Shown here: positions 1-10,100 of the stretch, in pieces
Layout: every line of letters begins with the position of its first letter
How positions within the stretch are numbered: the stretch's first letter is position 1
Assembly: GCF_903652925.1 (NCBI RefSeq)
Contig: NZ_CAHLAR010000002.1
Span: forward strand, 434,001 to 498,000
Length of the DNA: 64,000 nt
Direction of reading: 5' to 3'
Source of the DNA: Achromobacter anxifer
Lineage (GTDB): Bacteria; Pseudomonadota; Gammaproteobacteria; Burkholderiales; Burkholderiaceae_B
The notes under the pieces: model-generated
Seen by the model: only the letters and a program-made list of their open reading frames with translations
Databases searched by the model: none
What the model was told of the DNA's origin: nothing
Translations under genes and position numbers: made by a program

Positions 1-11
1 ACATGTGTCCC

Positions 12-37
12 TTAACCCCGCGCGGGCGCGGGGTTAA
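12..37. repeat. Perfect 12-bp-arm palindrome upstream of sodB
   Basis: Arms TTAACCCCGCGC and GCGCGGGGTTAA flank a 2-base centre, about 70 bases before the sodB start. There is no T-run on either side, so a classical intrinsic terminator of the gene to the left is not supported. It may be a weak terminator or a protein-binding dyad. Confidence 0.5.
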
Positions 38-107
38 CGCGGTATCCTCAGTAGTTGCCGATACAATTGACCGGCTTGATCGTGCACTCAACAGAAGGAA
101 CCCTCAC

Positions 108-686
108 ATGGCACATACTCTTCCCCCCCTGCCTTACGAACTGGACGCACTGGCTCCGCACATTTCCAAGGAAACGCTGGAGTACCACTACGGCAAGCAC
201 CACCAGACCTACGTCACGAACCTGAACAACCTGATCCCGGGCACGGAGTTCGAAACGCTGTCGCTGGAAGACATCGTGAAGAAGTCCTCGGGTGGCATCT
301 TCAACAACGCCGCTCAGATCTGGAACCACACCTTCTACTGGAACAGCCTGGCTCCCAAGGCCGGCGGCGCTCCCACCGGCAAGCTGGCTGACGCCATCAA
401 CGCCAAGTGGGGCAGCTTCGACGCCTTCAAGGAAGCCTTCAACAAGTCGGCCGCCGGCAACTTCGGTTCGGGCTGGACCTGGCTGGTCAAGAAGGCCGAC
501 GGCTCGGTCGACATCGTCAACACCAGCAACGCCGCCACCCCGCTGACCACGGCCGACAAGGCGCTGCTGACCTGTGATGTGTGGGAACACGCCTACTACA
601 TCGACTACCGCAACGCCCGTCCCAAGTACCTGGAAAACTTCTGGGCGCTGGTGAACTGGGAATTCGCGGCCAAGAACTTCGCCTGA
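108..686 (+). CDS. sodB: Iron superoxide dismutase SodB
   Basis: Cytoplasmic Fe superoxide dismutase, converting superoxide to oxygen and hydrogen peroxide. The 192-aa product has the family's usual length. Metal ligands are visible at His27, His74, Asp157 and His161, within [15 protein letters not shown] and DVWEHAYY. Gln70 in [11 protein letters not shown] is the residue typical of the iron rather than the manganese form. The start at 108 follows an AGAAGGAA ribosome site and gives the conserved N-terminus [10 protein letters not shown]; an in-frame ATG further upstream would add an unconserved extension. It is a single gene closed by the terminator at 739-768. Confidence 0.97.
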   Translation: MAHTLPPLPYELDALAPHISKETLEYHYGKHHQTYVTNLNNLIPGTEFETLSLEDIVKKSSGGIFNNAAQIWNHTFYWNSLAPKAGGAPTGKLADAINAKWGSFDAFKEAFNKSAAGNFGSGWTWLVKKADGSVDIVNTSNAATPLTTADKALLTCDVWEHAYYIDYRNARPKYLENFWALVNWEFAAKNFA

Positions 687-738
687 TCGGCAAAGCCAGG
701 CCCGCCGCGGCGCTTGCGCCGCGGTTCCTGCTGACAGA

Positions 739-768
739 CCCCACGCGCAAGCCTGGGGTTTTCTTTTT
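739..768 (+). terminator. Intrinsic terminator of sodB
   Basis: An 8-bp stem with one C-C mismatch (739-746 with 751-758) closes a GCAA tetraloop and is followed by TTTTCTTTTT. It lies 52 bases after the sodB stop. Confidence 0.85.
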
Positions 769-968
769 GTTCAGCAAAAATTCAGCTTTCGAAAACCCTG
801 TCGATTGTCGAATTCATTGCGGGGAAATAACGAATAAACCGCCTTTTCTTCCGGGTAATCCCTAGGTTTCCCAGCCACTATCGTTTCCCCCGGTCTGCGA
901 CTGAGCCACGGGGCCCACGACTGCGGTATGCCCGCCATAAACCGGGGTAATTACAAGGGAAGGGAAGC

Positions 969-2657
969 ATGTTGCGGTTTTTTTCGGGTTTGCGCATCGG
1001 CGCGCGCCTGTCCGGCGCGTTCTTGCTGGTAGCGGTAATAGGCGGCGCCATCGGCGCCTTCGGGGTCTGGGGCCTCGCACGCATCAATGAGATGAATGAC
1101 CGTCTCTACGACACCGAGCTGCGCGGCATCTCGGATCTCAAGGAAGCCAACATCAATCTGATCTACGCCGGTCGGGCCCGCAGCGGCTTCCTGGCCGCGT
1201 CGACCGACCAGGAGCGGCAGGCGCTGCGCAAGCAGTTCGACGACGCCGTCAAGACCATGGACGAGCTGCGCAACAAGGCTGCCGTCAATTTCCATTCGGA
1301 AGAGGGCAAGCGCCTGCTGGCGCAGGTGGCAGAGGCCGAGCAGATCTGGAAACGCGAGTCGGTGGCGTTTTTCACCGCCGCCCAATCGCAGTCGCTGACT
1401 TCGACCGAAGCGCACGTGGCCGCCATCGAAAAGCGCGTGATCGCCGCGTCGCAGAAGATGGACGACCTGATGACGGACCTGGCTGTGGGCAAGGAAAAGG
1501 ACGCGGCGCAATCCGTGCAGGCCGGCACCGATCTCTACCTCATGATGCGCACCATCATGGTGGCCCTGGCCGTGGCCGGCGTGGCGATCGGCATGCTGCT
1601 CGGCTGGCTGGTGACGCGCGGCATCGTGCGCCCGCTGGAACAGGCCGTGCAGGCGGCGCGCGAGGTGGCGGCCGGCGATCTCACCACCGATATCAAGGTC
1701 GCCACGCGCGACGAAACCGGCGACCTGATGGGGGCGCTCAAGACCATGAACGAAAGCCTGGCGCGCATCGTCAAGGACGTGCGCGACGGCTGCGAGAGCA
1801 TCGCCTCGGCGTCTTCGCAGATCGCCCAGGGCAACGCCGACCTGTCGCAGCGCACCGAAGAGCAGGCTTCCTCGCTGGAGGAGACCGCCGCGTCGATGGA
1901 GCAGCTGACCAGCACGGTGCAGCAGAACGCCAACAACGCCAGCGAGGCGGACCGCCTGGTCAACCAGGCTTCCAGCGTCGCGGTGCGCGGCGGCGAGGTG
2001 GTGGAGGGCGTGGTCCAGACCATGAGCGCGATTTCCGACAGCTCGCGCCGCATCGCCGATATCACGGGCGTGATCGACGGCATCGCCTTCCAGACCAACA
2101 TCCTGGCGCTGAATGCCGCCGTGGAAGCGGCGCGTGCGGGCGAGCAGGGCCGCGGCTTTGCCGTGGTGGCGGGCGAGGTGCGCACGCTGGCGCAGCGTTC
2201 GGCCGTGGCCGCGAAGGAGATCAAGGCCTTGATCGACGAATCGGTCACGCGCGTCGAGGGCGGCACGCGCCAGGTCGACGAGGCTGGCCGCACTATGCGC
2301 GAAGTGGTGGACAGCGTGCGCCAGGTCGCGACGCTGGTGCGCGAAATCGCCAGCGCCTCGGAAGAGCAATCCGCCGGCATCGGCCAGGTCAACCAGGCCG
2401 TGGCGCAGATGGACACGGTGACCCAGCAGAACGCCGCGCTGGTGGAAGAGGCAGCCGCCGCGGCCGCCAGCATGCAGGAACAGGCCACTCGCCTGGCCCA
2501 GGAAGTGCGCCGCTTCAAGGTGGAGGCGGGTGGCGGTTCGGCGCGCGAGGCGCAGGTTCGCCTGGTGCAGGCCGTGCCCGCGCCGGCGCGCAAGGCGGCG
2601 CCCGTGGCGCGCCCGGCCCTGGCTCAAGCCGCGGACGACGACTGGTCGACCTTCTGA
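969..2657 (+). CDS. Methyl-accepting chemotaxis protein
   Basis: Inner-membrane chemoreceptor of 562 aa that signals through CheA/CheW. The N-terminal helix (about residues 11-35) and a second membrane helix (about 191-215) bracket a roughly 155-residue helical periplasmic domain of the four-helix-bundle type. HAMP (about 216-270) and the cytoplasmic signalling coiled coil follow; the hairpin tip includes [20 protein letters not shown]. The C-terminus ends DDDWSTF, resembling the NWETF-type pentapeptide that tethers CheR/CheB in high-abundance receptors. The start follows a purine-rich AAGGGAAGGGAAGC site. The ligand cannot be told from sequence. No che genes are nearby, so it is an orphan receptor. 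Confidence 0.95.
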   Translation: MLRFFSGLRIGARLSGAFLLVAVIGGAIGAFGVWGLARINEMNDRLYDTELRGISDLKEANINLIYAGRARSGFLAASTDQERQALRKQFDDAVKTMDELRNKAAVNFHSEEGKRLLAQVAEAEQIWKRESVAFFTAAQSQSLTSTEAHVAAIEKRVIAASQKMDDLMTDLAVGKEKDAAQSVQAGTDLYLMMRTIMVALAVAGVAIGMLLGWLVTRGIVRPLEQAVQAAREVAAGDLTTDIKVATRDETGDLMGALKTMNESLARIVKDVRDGCESIASASSQIAQGNADLSQRTEEQASSLEETAASMEQLTSTVQQNANNASEADRLVNQASSVAVRGGEVVEGVVQTMSAISDSSRRIADITGVIDGIAFQTNILALNAAVEAARAGEQGRGFAVVAGEVRTLAQRSAVAAKEIKALIDESVTRVEGGTRQVDEAGRTMREVVDSVRQVATLVREIASASEEQSAGIGQVNQAVAQMDTVTQQNAALVEEAAAAAASMQEQATRLAQEVRRFKVEAGGGSAREAQVRLVQAVPAPARKAAPVARPALAQAADDDWSTF

Positions 2658-2745
2658 GCCTGCGTTGTGGGCTGCCGGTCAGGTGGGGATGGTAAGGTTA
2701 GCCACCGTCAATCTGAGCCACCTTCACCCGCGCCGGCTTCCGCCC

Positions 2746-4140
2746 ATGAACCTGCCCGATCCATTACGCCGGCTCCTGGCCGCCCCGCGCCGTTGGGCGC
2801 ATCGCAAGGTGCGCCAGATCAACCGCCTGTCGCGCAAGAGCGTGCAGATGGGGCTGCTCTTGGGAGGCGCGGGCTTGGTGGCGCTGATGTCCCTGGGCTT
2901 CGCGTATCTGGCGGACAAGGCGCTGGAATGGAATCGCGAGTGGGTCGCGTACGGCGGCTGGCTGGCCTTGCTGGTCCTGCCTTTGAGTCTGGCCGCCTTG
3001 CGTTGGCTGACCCTGCGTTTCGCGCCCAATGCTTCGGGCAGCGGCATTCCCCAGGTCATCGGCGCCTTGTCCTTGCCGCCCGGTCCCAGCCAGAACAGTC
3101 TGGTGGCGCTGGGACAGACTCTCTGGAAAATTCCTCTCGCATTTTTCGGCATGCTGGCCGGCGCGTCGATCGGCCGCGAAGGCCCGTCGGTCCAGGTCGG
3201 CGCCGCCCTCATGCTGGCCTGGGGCGATTTCTGGAAGCGGCGCGGCGTGCAACTGCGCGGCTTTCACGCCAATGAGCTGATCGCGGCCGGCGCCGCGGGC
3301 GGCCTGGCCGCCGCCTTCAATGCGCCGTTGGCCGGGGTTATTTTCGCCATAGAGGAGCTGGGCCGCGGCACCGTGCTGCGCTGGCAGCGGCTGGTGTTGA
3401 TCGGGGTGCTGGCGTCGGGCTTTCTGGTCGTGGCGGTGGTGGGCAACAACCCTTACTTCGGCGTGTTCGGCGGCGCGCCGCTGGCGCACGGCATGGTGAT
3501 GTGGGTGGCCATCTGCGCGGCGCTCAATGGCGCGCTGGGCGGCATCTTCGCCCGGCTGCTTGGCAAGGGTGTCGCCGGCAGCGCGCCTCAATCCTGGCGC
3601 GCCTGGATCCGCGCGCATCCGATCTGGACGGCCTTCGCCATGGGCCTGATCCTGGCGGTGATCGGCCTGTCCACGGCCGGCAGCGTCTACGGTACGGGGT
3701 ATGGCGTGGCGGCGGATCTGCTGTCCGGGAAGGACACGGCTCCGGCCAGTTTTGGCCTGGCCAAGCTGGCCGCTACCGTCGCTTCCTATTGGGCTGGCAT
3801 ACCCGGCGGCATTTTCACGCCGGCCCTGACCACGGGCGCGGGCATCGGCCATCACATCTGGCAGTTGGCCGGGGATGGCGTCGACCACCGCGTGCTGGTA
3901 CTGATTTCGATGGCGGCTTTCCTGGCCGCCGCGACCCAGGCGCCGCTGACTGCCAGCGTGGTGGTGATGGAAATGACGGGCAGCCAGCCCATGCTGTTCT
4001 GGCTGTTGGTGGGATCGCTACTGGCCTCGGGCGTGTCGCGCCAGTTCTGCCCCCAGCCGTTCTATCATCTGGCCGCGGGACGTTTCCGCAGGCAGGCCAT
4101 CGTCGACGCGGCGCGCGCCGCCAGGCCGCCCGCGGCCTGA
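2746..4140 (+). CDS. ClC-family chloride/proton antiporter
   Basis: Polytopic inner-membrane ClC protein of 464 aa. The ion-pathway signatures are present: GSGIP (98-102), GREGP (143-147, with the external gating glutamate at 145) and a GGIFTP segment near the C-terminal third. The internal acidic pair sits at Glu203-Glu204 in FAIEELGRG. Both gating and proton glutamates mark coupled Cl-/H+ exchangers rather than channels in this family. I start at the ATG at 2746 because the protein then begins with a short basic tail before the first helix; the reading frame is open further upstream. Likely role: acid resistance or anion balance. There is no CBS domain. Confidence 0.92.
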   Translation: MNLPDPLRRLLAAPRRWAHRKVRQINRLSRKSVQMGLLLGGAGLVALMSLGFAYLADKALEWNREWVAYGGWLALLVLPLSLAALRWLTLRFAPNASGSGIPQVIGALSLPPGPSQNSLVALGQTLWKIPLAFFGMLAGASIGREGPSVQVGAALMLAWGDFWKRRGVQLRGFHANELIAAGAAGGLAAAFNAPLAGVIFAIEELGRGTVLRWQRLVLIGVLASGFLVVAVVGNNPYFGVFGGAPLAHGMVMWVAICAALNGALGGIFARLLGKGVAGSAPQSWRAWIRAHPIWTAFAMGLILAVIGLSTAGSVYGTGYGVAADLLSGKDTAPASFGLAKLAATVASYWAGIPGGIFTPALTTGAGIGHHIWQLAGDGVDHRVLVLISMAAFLAAATQAPLTASVVVMEMTGSQPMLFWLLVGSLLASGVSRQFCPQPFYHLAAGRFRRQAIVDAARAARPPAA

Positions 4141-4299
4141 GTCCGTGACCGGTCCCGCGTCCGCGGCGCGCACCATACTGGTGAACATCCATTGGACACT
4201 GTCCGTGCAGCGGACATCCCACGGGTGCACCAACTTGGCGCGAAAGCGCTGCGTTAAGATCGCCCGATCCGGTTTTTTATCACTTACCTCGAGCTTCCC

Positions 4300-5505
4300 A
4301 TGACCGTGCATGCTTATATCTGTGATGCGATCCGCACCCCCTTCGGCCGTTACGGCGGCGCGCTGGCTTCCGTGCGTCCCGACGATCTCGCTGCCGTAGC
4401 CATCAAGGCGCTGGTGGCGCGCAATCCTGGCGTGCGCTGGGAAGAACTCGACGACGCCATCATGGGCTGCGCCAACCAGGCGGGCGAAGACAACCGCAAC
4501 GTGGCCCGCATGGCCACGCTGCTGGCCGGCCTGCCGATTGAAGTGCCCGGCGCCACCGTCAACCGCCTGTGCGGTTCGGGCCTGGACGCCATCGGCGGCG
4601 CCGCCCGCGCCATCCGCGCTGGCGAAGCCGGCTTGATGCTGGCCGGCGGCGTGGAAAGCATGAGCCGCGCGCCGTTCGTCATGGGCAAGGCCGACAGCGC
4701 GTTTTCGCGCAGCGCCGCCATCTACGACACCACGATCGGCTGGCGCTTCATCAACAAGCTGATGAAGGCGCAGTACGGCGTGGACTCGATGCCTGAAACG
4801 GCCGAGAACGTGGCCGACGATTTCAAGATCAACCGCGAAGACCAGGACCTGTTCGCGCTGGCCAGCCAGCAGAAGACCGCGCGCGCTCAAAAGGAAGGCT
4901 TCTTCGACGCCGAGATCGTGCCGGTGTCGATCGCGCAAAAGAAGGGCGATCCCATCATCGTCAGCAAGGACGAGCATCCGCGTGAAACCAGCCTCGAATC
5001 GCTGGCCAAGCTGAAGGGCGTGGTCCGCGAAGGCGGCACCGTCACCGCCGGCAACGCTTCGGGCGTCAACGACGGCGCAGCCGCGCTGCTGCTGGCCGAC
5101 GAAAAGGCCGCCGCCCGCCATGGCCTGACCCCGCGCGCCCGCGTGGTCGGCATGGCCACCGCCGGCGTCGCGCCGCGCATCATGGGCATCGGCCCGGCGC
5201 CCGCCACGCTGAAGGTGCTGGCCCAGACCGGCCTGAAGCTGGAACAGATGGACGTCATCGAACTGAACGAAGCCTTCGCCGCGCAAGGCCTGGCCGTGCT
5301 GCGCCAACTGGGCATCGCCGACAACGACCCGCGCGTGAACCCCAACGGCGGCGCGATCGCCCTGGGTCACCCGCTGGGCGCCAGCGGCGCTCGCCTGGCC
5401 ACCACCGCGATCAATCAGCTGCACCGCACCGGCGGCCGCTACGCGCTGTGCACCATGTGCATCGGCGTGGGCCAGGGCATCGCGCTGATCATCGAGCGCG
5501 TCTAA
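4300..5505 (+). CDS. pcaF: 3-Oxoadipyl-CoA / acetyl-CoA thiolase
   Basis: Thiolase of 401 aa that cleaves beta-ketoacyl-CoA with CoA. The nucleophile Cys91 is in NRLCGSG, His357 in GHPLGASG and the second catalytic Cys387 in CIGVGQG. Length and motifs such as DAIRTPFGRYGG match 3-oxoadipyl-CoA thiolases (PcaF/PaaE) of the beta-ketoadipate and phenylacetate routes. A general acetyl-CoA acetyltransferase role is possible because no other aromatic-degradation gene is adjacent. It is monocistronic, ending in the bidirectional terminator at 5552-5580. Confidence 0.85.
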   Translation: MTVHAYICDAIRTPFGRYGGALASVRPDDLAAVAIKALVARNPGVRWEELDDAIMGCANQAGEDNRNVARMATLLAGLPIEVPGATVNRLCGSGLDAIGGAARAIRAGEAGLMLAGGVESMSRAPFVMGKADSAFSRSAAIYDTTIGWRFINKLMKAQYGVDSMPETAENVADDFKINREDQDLFALASQQKTARAQKEGFFDAEIVPVSIAQKKGDPIIVSKDEHPRETSLESLAKLKGVVREGGTVTAGNASGVNDGAAALLLADEKAAARHGLTPRARVVGMATAGVAPRIMGIGPAPATLKVLAQTGLKLEQMDVIELNEAFAAQGLAVLRQLGIADNDPRVNPNGGAIALGHPLGASGARLATTAINQLHRTGGRYALCTMCIGVGQGIALIIERV

Positions 5506-5551
5506 GCGCCTGGCGTGCATGGGCCGCGTGCGGTCCCGTGCGCGCAGCAAT

Positions 5552-5580
5552 GAAAAGGGAGCCTCCGGGGCTCCCTTTTC
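5552..5580. terminator. Bidirectional terminator between thiolase and DUF192 gene
   Basis: Perfect 12-bp stem GAAAAGGGAGCC / GGCTCCCTTTTC with a 5-base loop. The A-run and T-run are both inside the stem, so it can stop transcription from both convergent genes. Confidence 0.9.
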
Positions 5581-5606
5581 ATGTCGGGTTGCGGGCGGCG
5601 CGCGCT

Positions 5607-6122
5607 TCAGGGCAGGCCGTCCAGCTTGTTGCCATTCTTGACGCCGTGCTGTTCGAACCAACCCTGGGCCATTTCCAGCGCGTAGCGCACCGGCTTCTTC
5701 GCGCAGTGCGGGTCCTCGGTCTGCGGCGCCATGTCCTCGATGTTGACGATCGTGCCATCGTCGGCGATAAAGGCAATCGAGAGCGGCAGGATAGTGTTGC
5801 GCATCCAGAAGCACTGCACATCGGGCTGTTCGAAGACGAACAGCATGCCGTCGTTGCCGGGCAGCTCCTTGCGGAACATCAGGCCGTCGCGGCGGGTCGC
5901 TTCAGTGTTCGCGACTTCTGCGCGGATAATATGGATGCCGGCCGAAATCTGCGTGGTGGGCAGGGTGGGTTGCGGCCCAGTCTGCTGCGCGCCAGCGGCG
6001 GCGGGCAGGGCCAGCGCCATGGCGGCCAGCGCGGATGCGGCGGCTTTCTGCAAGAGGTTTCTGGAGAACGCTGTCTTGAACAACGTGTGGCTGACAGGAA
6101 ATAAAACGGCGTTCTTGGGCAT
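5607..6122 (-). CDS. DUF192 family exported protein
   Basis: Small exported protein of about 171 aa. The N-terminus carries a basic stretch, a hydrophobic core (AAASALAAMALALPAAAGA) and a likely signal-peptidase site before QQTGPQP. The mature domain contains the DUF192 hallmark FWMRNTILPLSIAF and closes with GVKNGNKLDGLP. The molecular function of DUF192 is not established. I used the ATG at 6122; upstream extension adds unconserved sequence and the ribosome site is weak for any choice. It is convergent with the thiolase and downstream of the cold-shock gene, which has its own terminator in between. Confidence 0.85.
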   Translation of the reverse strand: MPKNAVLFPVSHTLFKTAFSRNLLQKAAASALAAMALALPAAAGAQQTGPQPTLPTTQISAGIHIIRAEVANTEATRRDGLMFRKELPGNDGMLFVFEQPDVQCFWMRNTILPLSIAFIADDGTIVNIEDMAPQTEDPHCAKKPVRYALEMAQGWFEQHGVKNGNKLDGLP

Positions 6123-6140
6123 GACCTGGCGCAAAGAATG

Positions 6141-6174
6141 AAAAATAACAAGGCGGGGCCCGAAAGCCCCGCCT
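6141..6174 (-). terminator. Intrinsic terminator of the cold-shock gene
   Basis: Stem AGGCGGGGC (6151-6159) with GCCCCGCCT (6166-6174). Read on the minus strand it is followed by TGTTATTTTT. It separates the csp transcript from the DUF192 gene. Confidence 0.85.
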
Positions 6175-6215
6175 GAATAATGGCGCAACCTTACCGTTGC
6201 GCTTTAAAGGGTAAC

Positions 6216-6461
6216 TCAGGCAGCCGTGATATTAAGCGCCTGCTTGCCTTTGGGCCCCTGGATAATCTCGAAGGCCACTTTCTGGCCTTCTTTCAGGGTT
6301 TTAAAACCATTCATCTGGATGGACGAAAAATGGGCGAACAGATCTTCACCGCCGTCGTCGGGCGTAATGAAGCCGAACCCCTTTGCATCGTTGAACCATT
6401 TGACGGTGCCCGTCGATTTGGGATTGTCCCCTTGGACGGCGGTTGCGGTCGTATCAGACAT
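6216..6461 (-). CDS. CspA-family cold-shock protein
   Basis: Single cold-shock domain that binds single-stranded RNA/DNA and melts mRNA structure. RNP1 (KGFGFITP) and RNP2 (DLFAHFSSI) are both intact. At 81 aa it is longer than the classical 67-70 residues because of a roughly 16-residue polar N-terminal tail ([16 protein letters not shown]) ahead of [15 protein letters not shown]. The start at 6461 is supported by a GAGG ribosome site 8 bases upstream. It is divergent from clpS across a 225-base gap that must hold both promoters and the 5' leader. Confidence 0.95.
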   Translation of the reverse strand: MSDTTATAVQGDNPKSTGTVKWFNDAKGFGFITPDDGGEDLFAHFSSIQMNGFKTLKEGQKVAFEIIQGPKGKQALNITAA

Positions 6462-6686
6462 GCGGACTGCCTCATTGAATCGTATGTTGACGAAGGGCAT
6501 CGCGGCCTAGACCCCTGTCCCCCCTCCGGCTTCCTGGCAGATTTTCGATGCGTTGAAAACCCCAGAATGCGTGGATAATGCGCCGCTTTTCTTCGCGGCG
6601 TCAAGTATGGAAACTACGCATTTCTACGTGTAATTTTCCGTAAGTTACACGCTAGCCGTCCCCCGTTTTAATAGAATAGCGGCCCT

Positions 6687-7001
6687 ATGAGTTCTACCTT
6701 GGATACCCAGCATGATTTGGCCGTCGAGAAGGCTCCGGCGCGTGCCGCGCCGCCTCCGATGTACCAGGTCTTGTTGCTGAACGACGACTACACCCCGATG
6801 GAGTTCGTCGTGAAAGTACTGCAGAAGTTCTTCAATAAGAATCACGAAGAGGCCACGCGGATCATGTTGCAGGTGCATCACGAAGGGCGCGGAGTATGCG
6901 GGGTCTATCCCCGGGATCTTGCCGCCACACGGATCGCACAAGTCGCGCAATACGCGCGGGCACGCCAGCACCCACTGCAATGCGTGATGGAACCCGTCTG
7001 A
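6687..7001 (+). CDS. clpS: ClpS adaptor for the ClpAP protease
   Basis: N-recognin that delivers proteins with destabilising N-termini to ClpA. The 104-aa product has a flexible N-terminal tail (about residues 1-24) and the conserved core [17 protein letters not shown], including the Asn-Asp pair that contacts the N-degron, followed by [23 protein letters not shown] -10-like element lies just upstream. Unusually, clpA is not next: it starts 7.6 kb downstream, after an alpha-2-macroglobulin gene and pbpC, and a terminator-like hairpin follows clpS directly. Confidence 0.96.
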   Translation: MSSTLDTQHDLAVEKAPARAAPPPMYQVLLLNDDYTPMEFVVKVLQKFFNKNHEEATRIMLQVHHEGRGVCGVYPRDLAATRIAQVAQYARARQHPLQCVMEPV

Positions 7002-7016
7002 ATCCCGAGTTAGAAG

Positions 7017-7057
7017 CGCCGCCTGTCATGGCGGCGTTGTGTTGTTTGGTTATTTTG
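7017..7057 (+). terminator. Probable terminator after clpS
   Basis: Stem CGCCGCC (7017-7023) with GGCGGCG (7030-7036), followed by a T-rich tract TTGTGTTGTTTGGTTATTTTG. The tract is imperfect, so termination may be partial. Confidence 0.55.
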
Positions 7058-7138
7058 AAAAGCAGTATCCGCGTACCCGAGAAGCGCGCGGAATGATCAG
7101 GTCGGCAGCTCCGCCGCAAAGGAGCAGTACGTCCGAAT

Positions 7139-10100
7139 TTGAGTGAGCGGGGGTTTACCGTGAGTGGAAAAATCAGCAAGGCCTGGCTGGCGACAGCCGG
7201 GGTCGTTGTATTGGCCGGCGCCATCGGCGTGGGCTGGTGGATGGGCAAGGACCGTCAGCCTGCGAATCCGGCGCCCGCCGTCGTCTCGCAGCCGGCGGCT
7301 CCAGCGGGCGGCGGCGACGCAAAGCCCGCGTTGCCGGCCAGTGCCGTGGTCGGCGCGGCGGATCCCTTCGCGGCGCTTTCGTGCCAGCCTCGCCAGTACA
7401 ACGACAGGATGGCGCTCGCGGTTACCTTCACGCAGCCGGTCGACGCCAAGGCCGGGCTGGACAGCTATCTGCAAGTGACCGACACCGGCGCGGCGTCCGA
7501 CAAGGACACCGAATCGGACTCCGGCGGTGACCAGCCCGCATCCGTGCGCACCGGCGACACGGCGCCCAAGGGCAAGATCGTGAAGGGCAACTGGGTGGTG
7601 GGCGAGAACCCCCGCATGGTTTATTTCCCCTACGTCCAGCCGCAGCGCTCCTATGCGATCACCGTGCGCGCCGGACTGCCCGGCGCCGACGGCAAGGTCA
7701 AGCTGGCGGAGGGCTCGAATTGCGAAGTGAACACGCAGGCCATGCCGCCGTCGTTCTATTTCGCTAGCCGCGGCGTGGTGCTGCCGGCCGGCCAGAACGG
7801 CGGTTTGCCCGTGGCCACGGTGAACGTGCCCGAAGTGGACGTGCAGTTCCTGCGCGTGTCGCCGGAACGCGTGCCCGAACTGTTCGAATCCGTGCTCGGC
7901 ATCGGCCGCAACAATTCGTCCAGCGATGACGATGATAGTGGCTACGACGAGGACAATTGGCGCTATTCCGACAACCGCAGCCTGAAGGGCTCGGTCAGCA
8001 ATTGGGACCTGGATCGCCTGAATACGCTGACGACCAGCGCCTATCAGGGCCGCTTCGTCACCGACGACCAGCCCAACCGCCGCCACGTCACGTTCCTGCC
8101 GGTCGAAGGCATCAAGGAACTGCAGGAGCCCGGTATCTATATTGCTGTGATGAGCCAGCCCGGCCGTTTCCGCTATGAATACCAGGTGACCTATTTCTAC
8201 GTCAGCGACATCGGCCTGCACGCGCGCCGCTACAGCGACCGCATTGAAGCCTATTCCGTGTCCTTGAAGAGTGGCACCGCGATCTCGGGCGCCGTGTTCG
8301 AACTGGTCGACGGCGCCGGCAAGTCGCTGGCCAAGGCAGCGGCGGACGGCCAGGGGCATGTGCGCTTCGACGGCAATTTCGCCAATGCCCGCGTCATCCG
8401 CGCCTCGCGCGACAAGGAAATGACTGTGCTGGCCCTGGGCGAACCGGCCCTGGACCTGTCTGAATTCGACACGGGCGGCCATATTTCGCGCCCCAACAAT
8501 CTGTTCGTCTATGCCGGGCGCAATCTGTACCGCCCCGGTGAAACCTTCAACGTGTCGGTCCTGCCGCGCGACCTGGACGGCCGCGTGCTGACGCCGTCGC
8601 CGCTGACCGCCACCATCAAGCGCCCGGACGGTCGCACCGTGCAGACCTCGCTGTGGCAGCCCAAGAAGGACCTGCCCGGCTACGTCGAGCGCAGCATCGA
8701 TCTGCCGCTGGATGCGCAGACCGGCACCTGGATGCTGGAATTGCGCGTGGACCCCGCATCGCGCGTGCCGGACACGTCCTGGAAGTTCCAGGTCGAGGAA
8801 TTCCTGCCCGAGCGCATGAAGATGGCGCTGACTTCCGAACAGGAAGTGCTGACGCCGGAAGAGACGCTGACCGTGGACGTGCAGGGCGACTATCTCTATG
8901 GCGCGCCCGCAGCCGGCAACCGCCTGCTGTCCAGCTTCCAGGTCAAGCGCGACCGCTTTGCATTGCCCCAGCAATGGCCCGGCTTCATCTTCGGCGACGT
9001 CGCCGACGATACCCGCCGCCATTTCGAAGAACTGCCCGAAGCCGCGCTGGACGACAAGGGTCGCGGCCAGCTCGAAGTCGATCCGCGCACCGCCGGCACG
9101 CATTCGCCGATGAAGGTGCGGGTGTCGGCCAGCCTGCTGGAATCCGGCGGCCGCCCGGTGGTGCGCTCGATCGAGCGCAGCGTCTGGCCCGCCGACCGCC
9201 TGATCGCCGTGCGTCCGCAGTTCGACAGCGACGTGGCCCGCGAAGGCGCGCCCGCCAGCTTTGAAGTGCTGCGTGTCGACGCGGAAGGCAAGATCGCGCC
9301 GCTGGCGCAGGCGCAGATGCGCCTGTTCCGCGAAGAGCGCCAGTACTACTGGCGTTTCGACGACCAGCGCGGCTGGAACAGCGGCTACACCGAAACCGAC
9401 GAGCTGGTCGATTCGCGCGAAATCGCGCTGAACGACCGCGCCCAGCTGACCGTGCCCGTGAAGTGGGGCCGCTATCGCCTGGAAATCGCCGATCCCGAAA
9501 CCGGCGAGACCATGCGCTACCGCTTCTACGCGGGCTGGAACGCGCAGGACGCCGACTCCATGGGCAATCGTCCCGACCGCGTGCAGATGAAGCTTGAGGG
9601 CGTGCCGGCCAAGCCCGGTGACAGCGTCAAGCTGACCCTGACGCCGCCGCATGACGGCCAGGCGCTCATCACCGTCGAAGGCGACCGTATGCTGTGGTCC
9701 ACCTGGGTGGCCGTCAAGGCGACGGGCACGCAGGTCGAGATCCCCATCGACAAGAGCTGGAAGCGCCACGACCTGTACATCGCCGCGGCCGTGTTCCGTC
9801 CCGGCAGCGAGGGCGACCGCGTGACGCCGGCGCGCGCGCTGGGCCTGACCTTCCTGCCCATCGCCAGCGCCGACCGCAAGCTGGACGTCAAGCTGACCGC
9901 CGCCGCCAAGGCCGAGCCCGAGACCAAGACGACCGTGCGCGTCAAGGTCGACGGCGCCCAGGGCAAGCAGGCCACCGTGACCCTGTCGGCGGTGGACGTG
10001 GGCATCCTGAACATCAACCAGTACAAGACGCCCGATCCGCTGGATTACTTCTTCGGCAAGCACCGCTACGCGCCCGAATTGCTGGACATGTACGGCAAGC

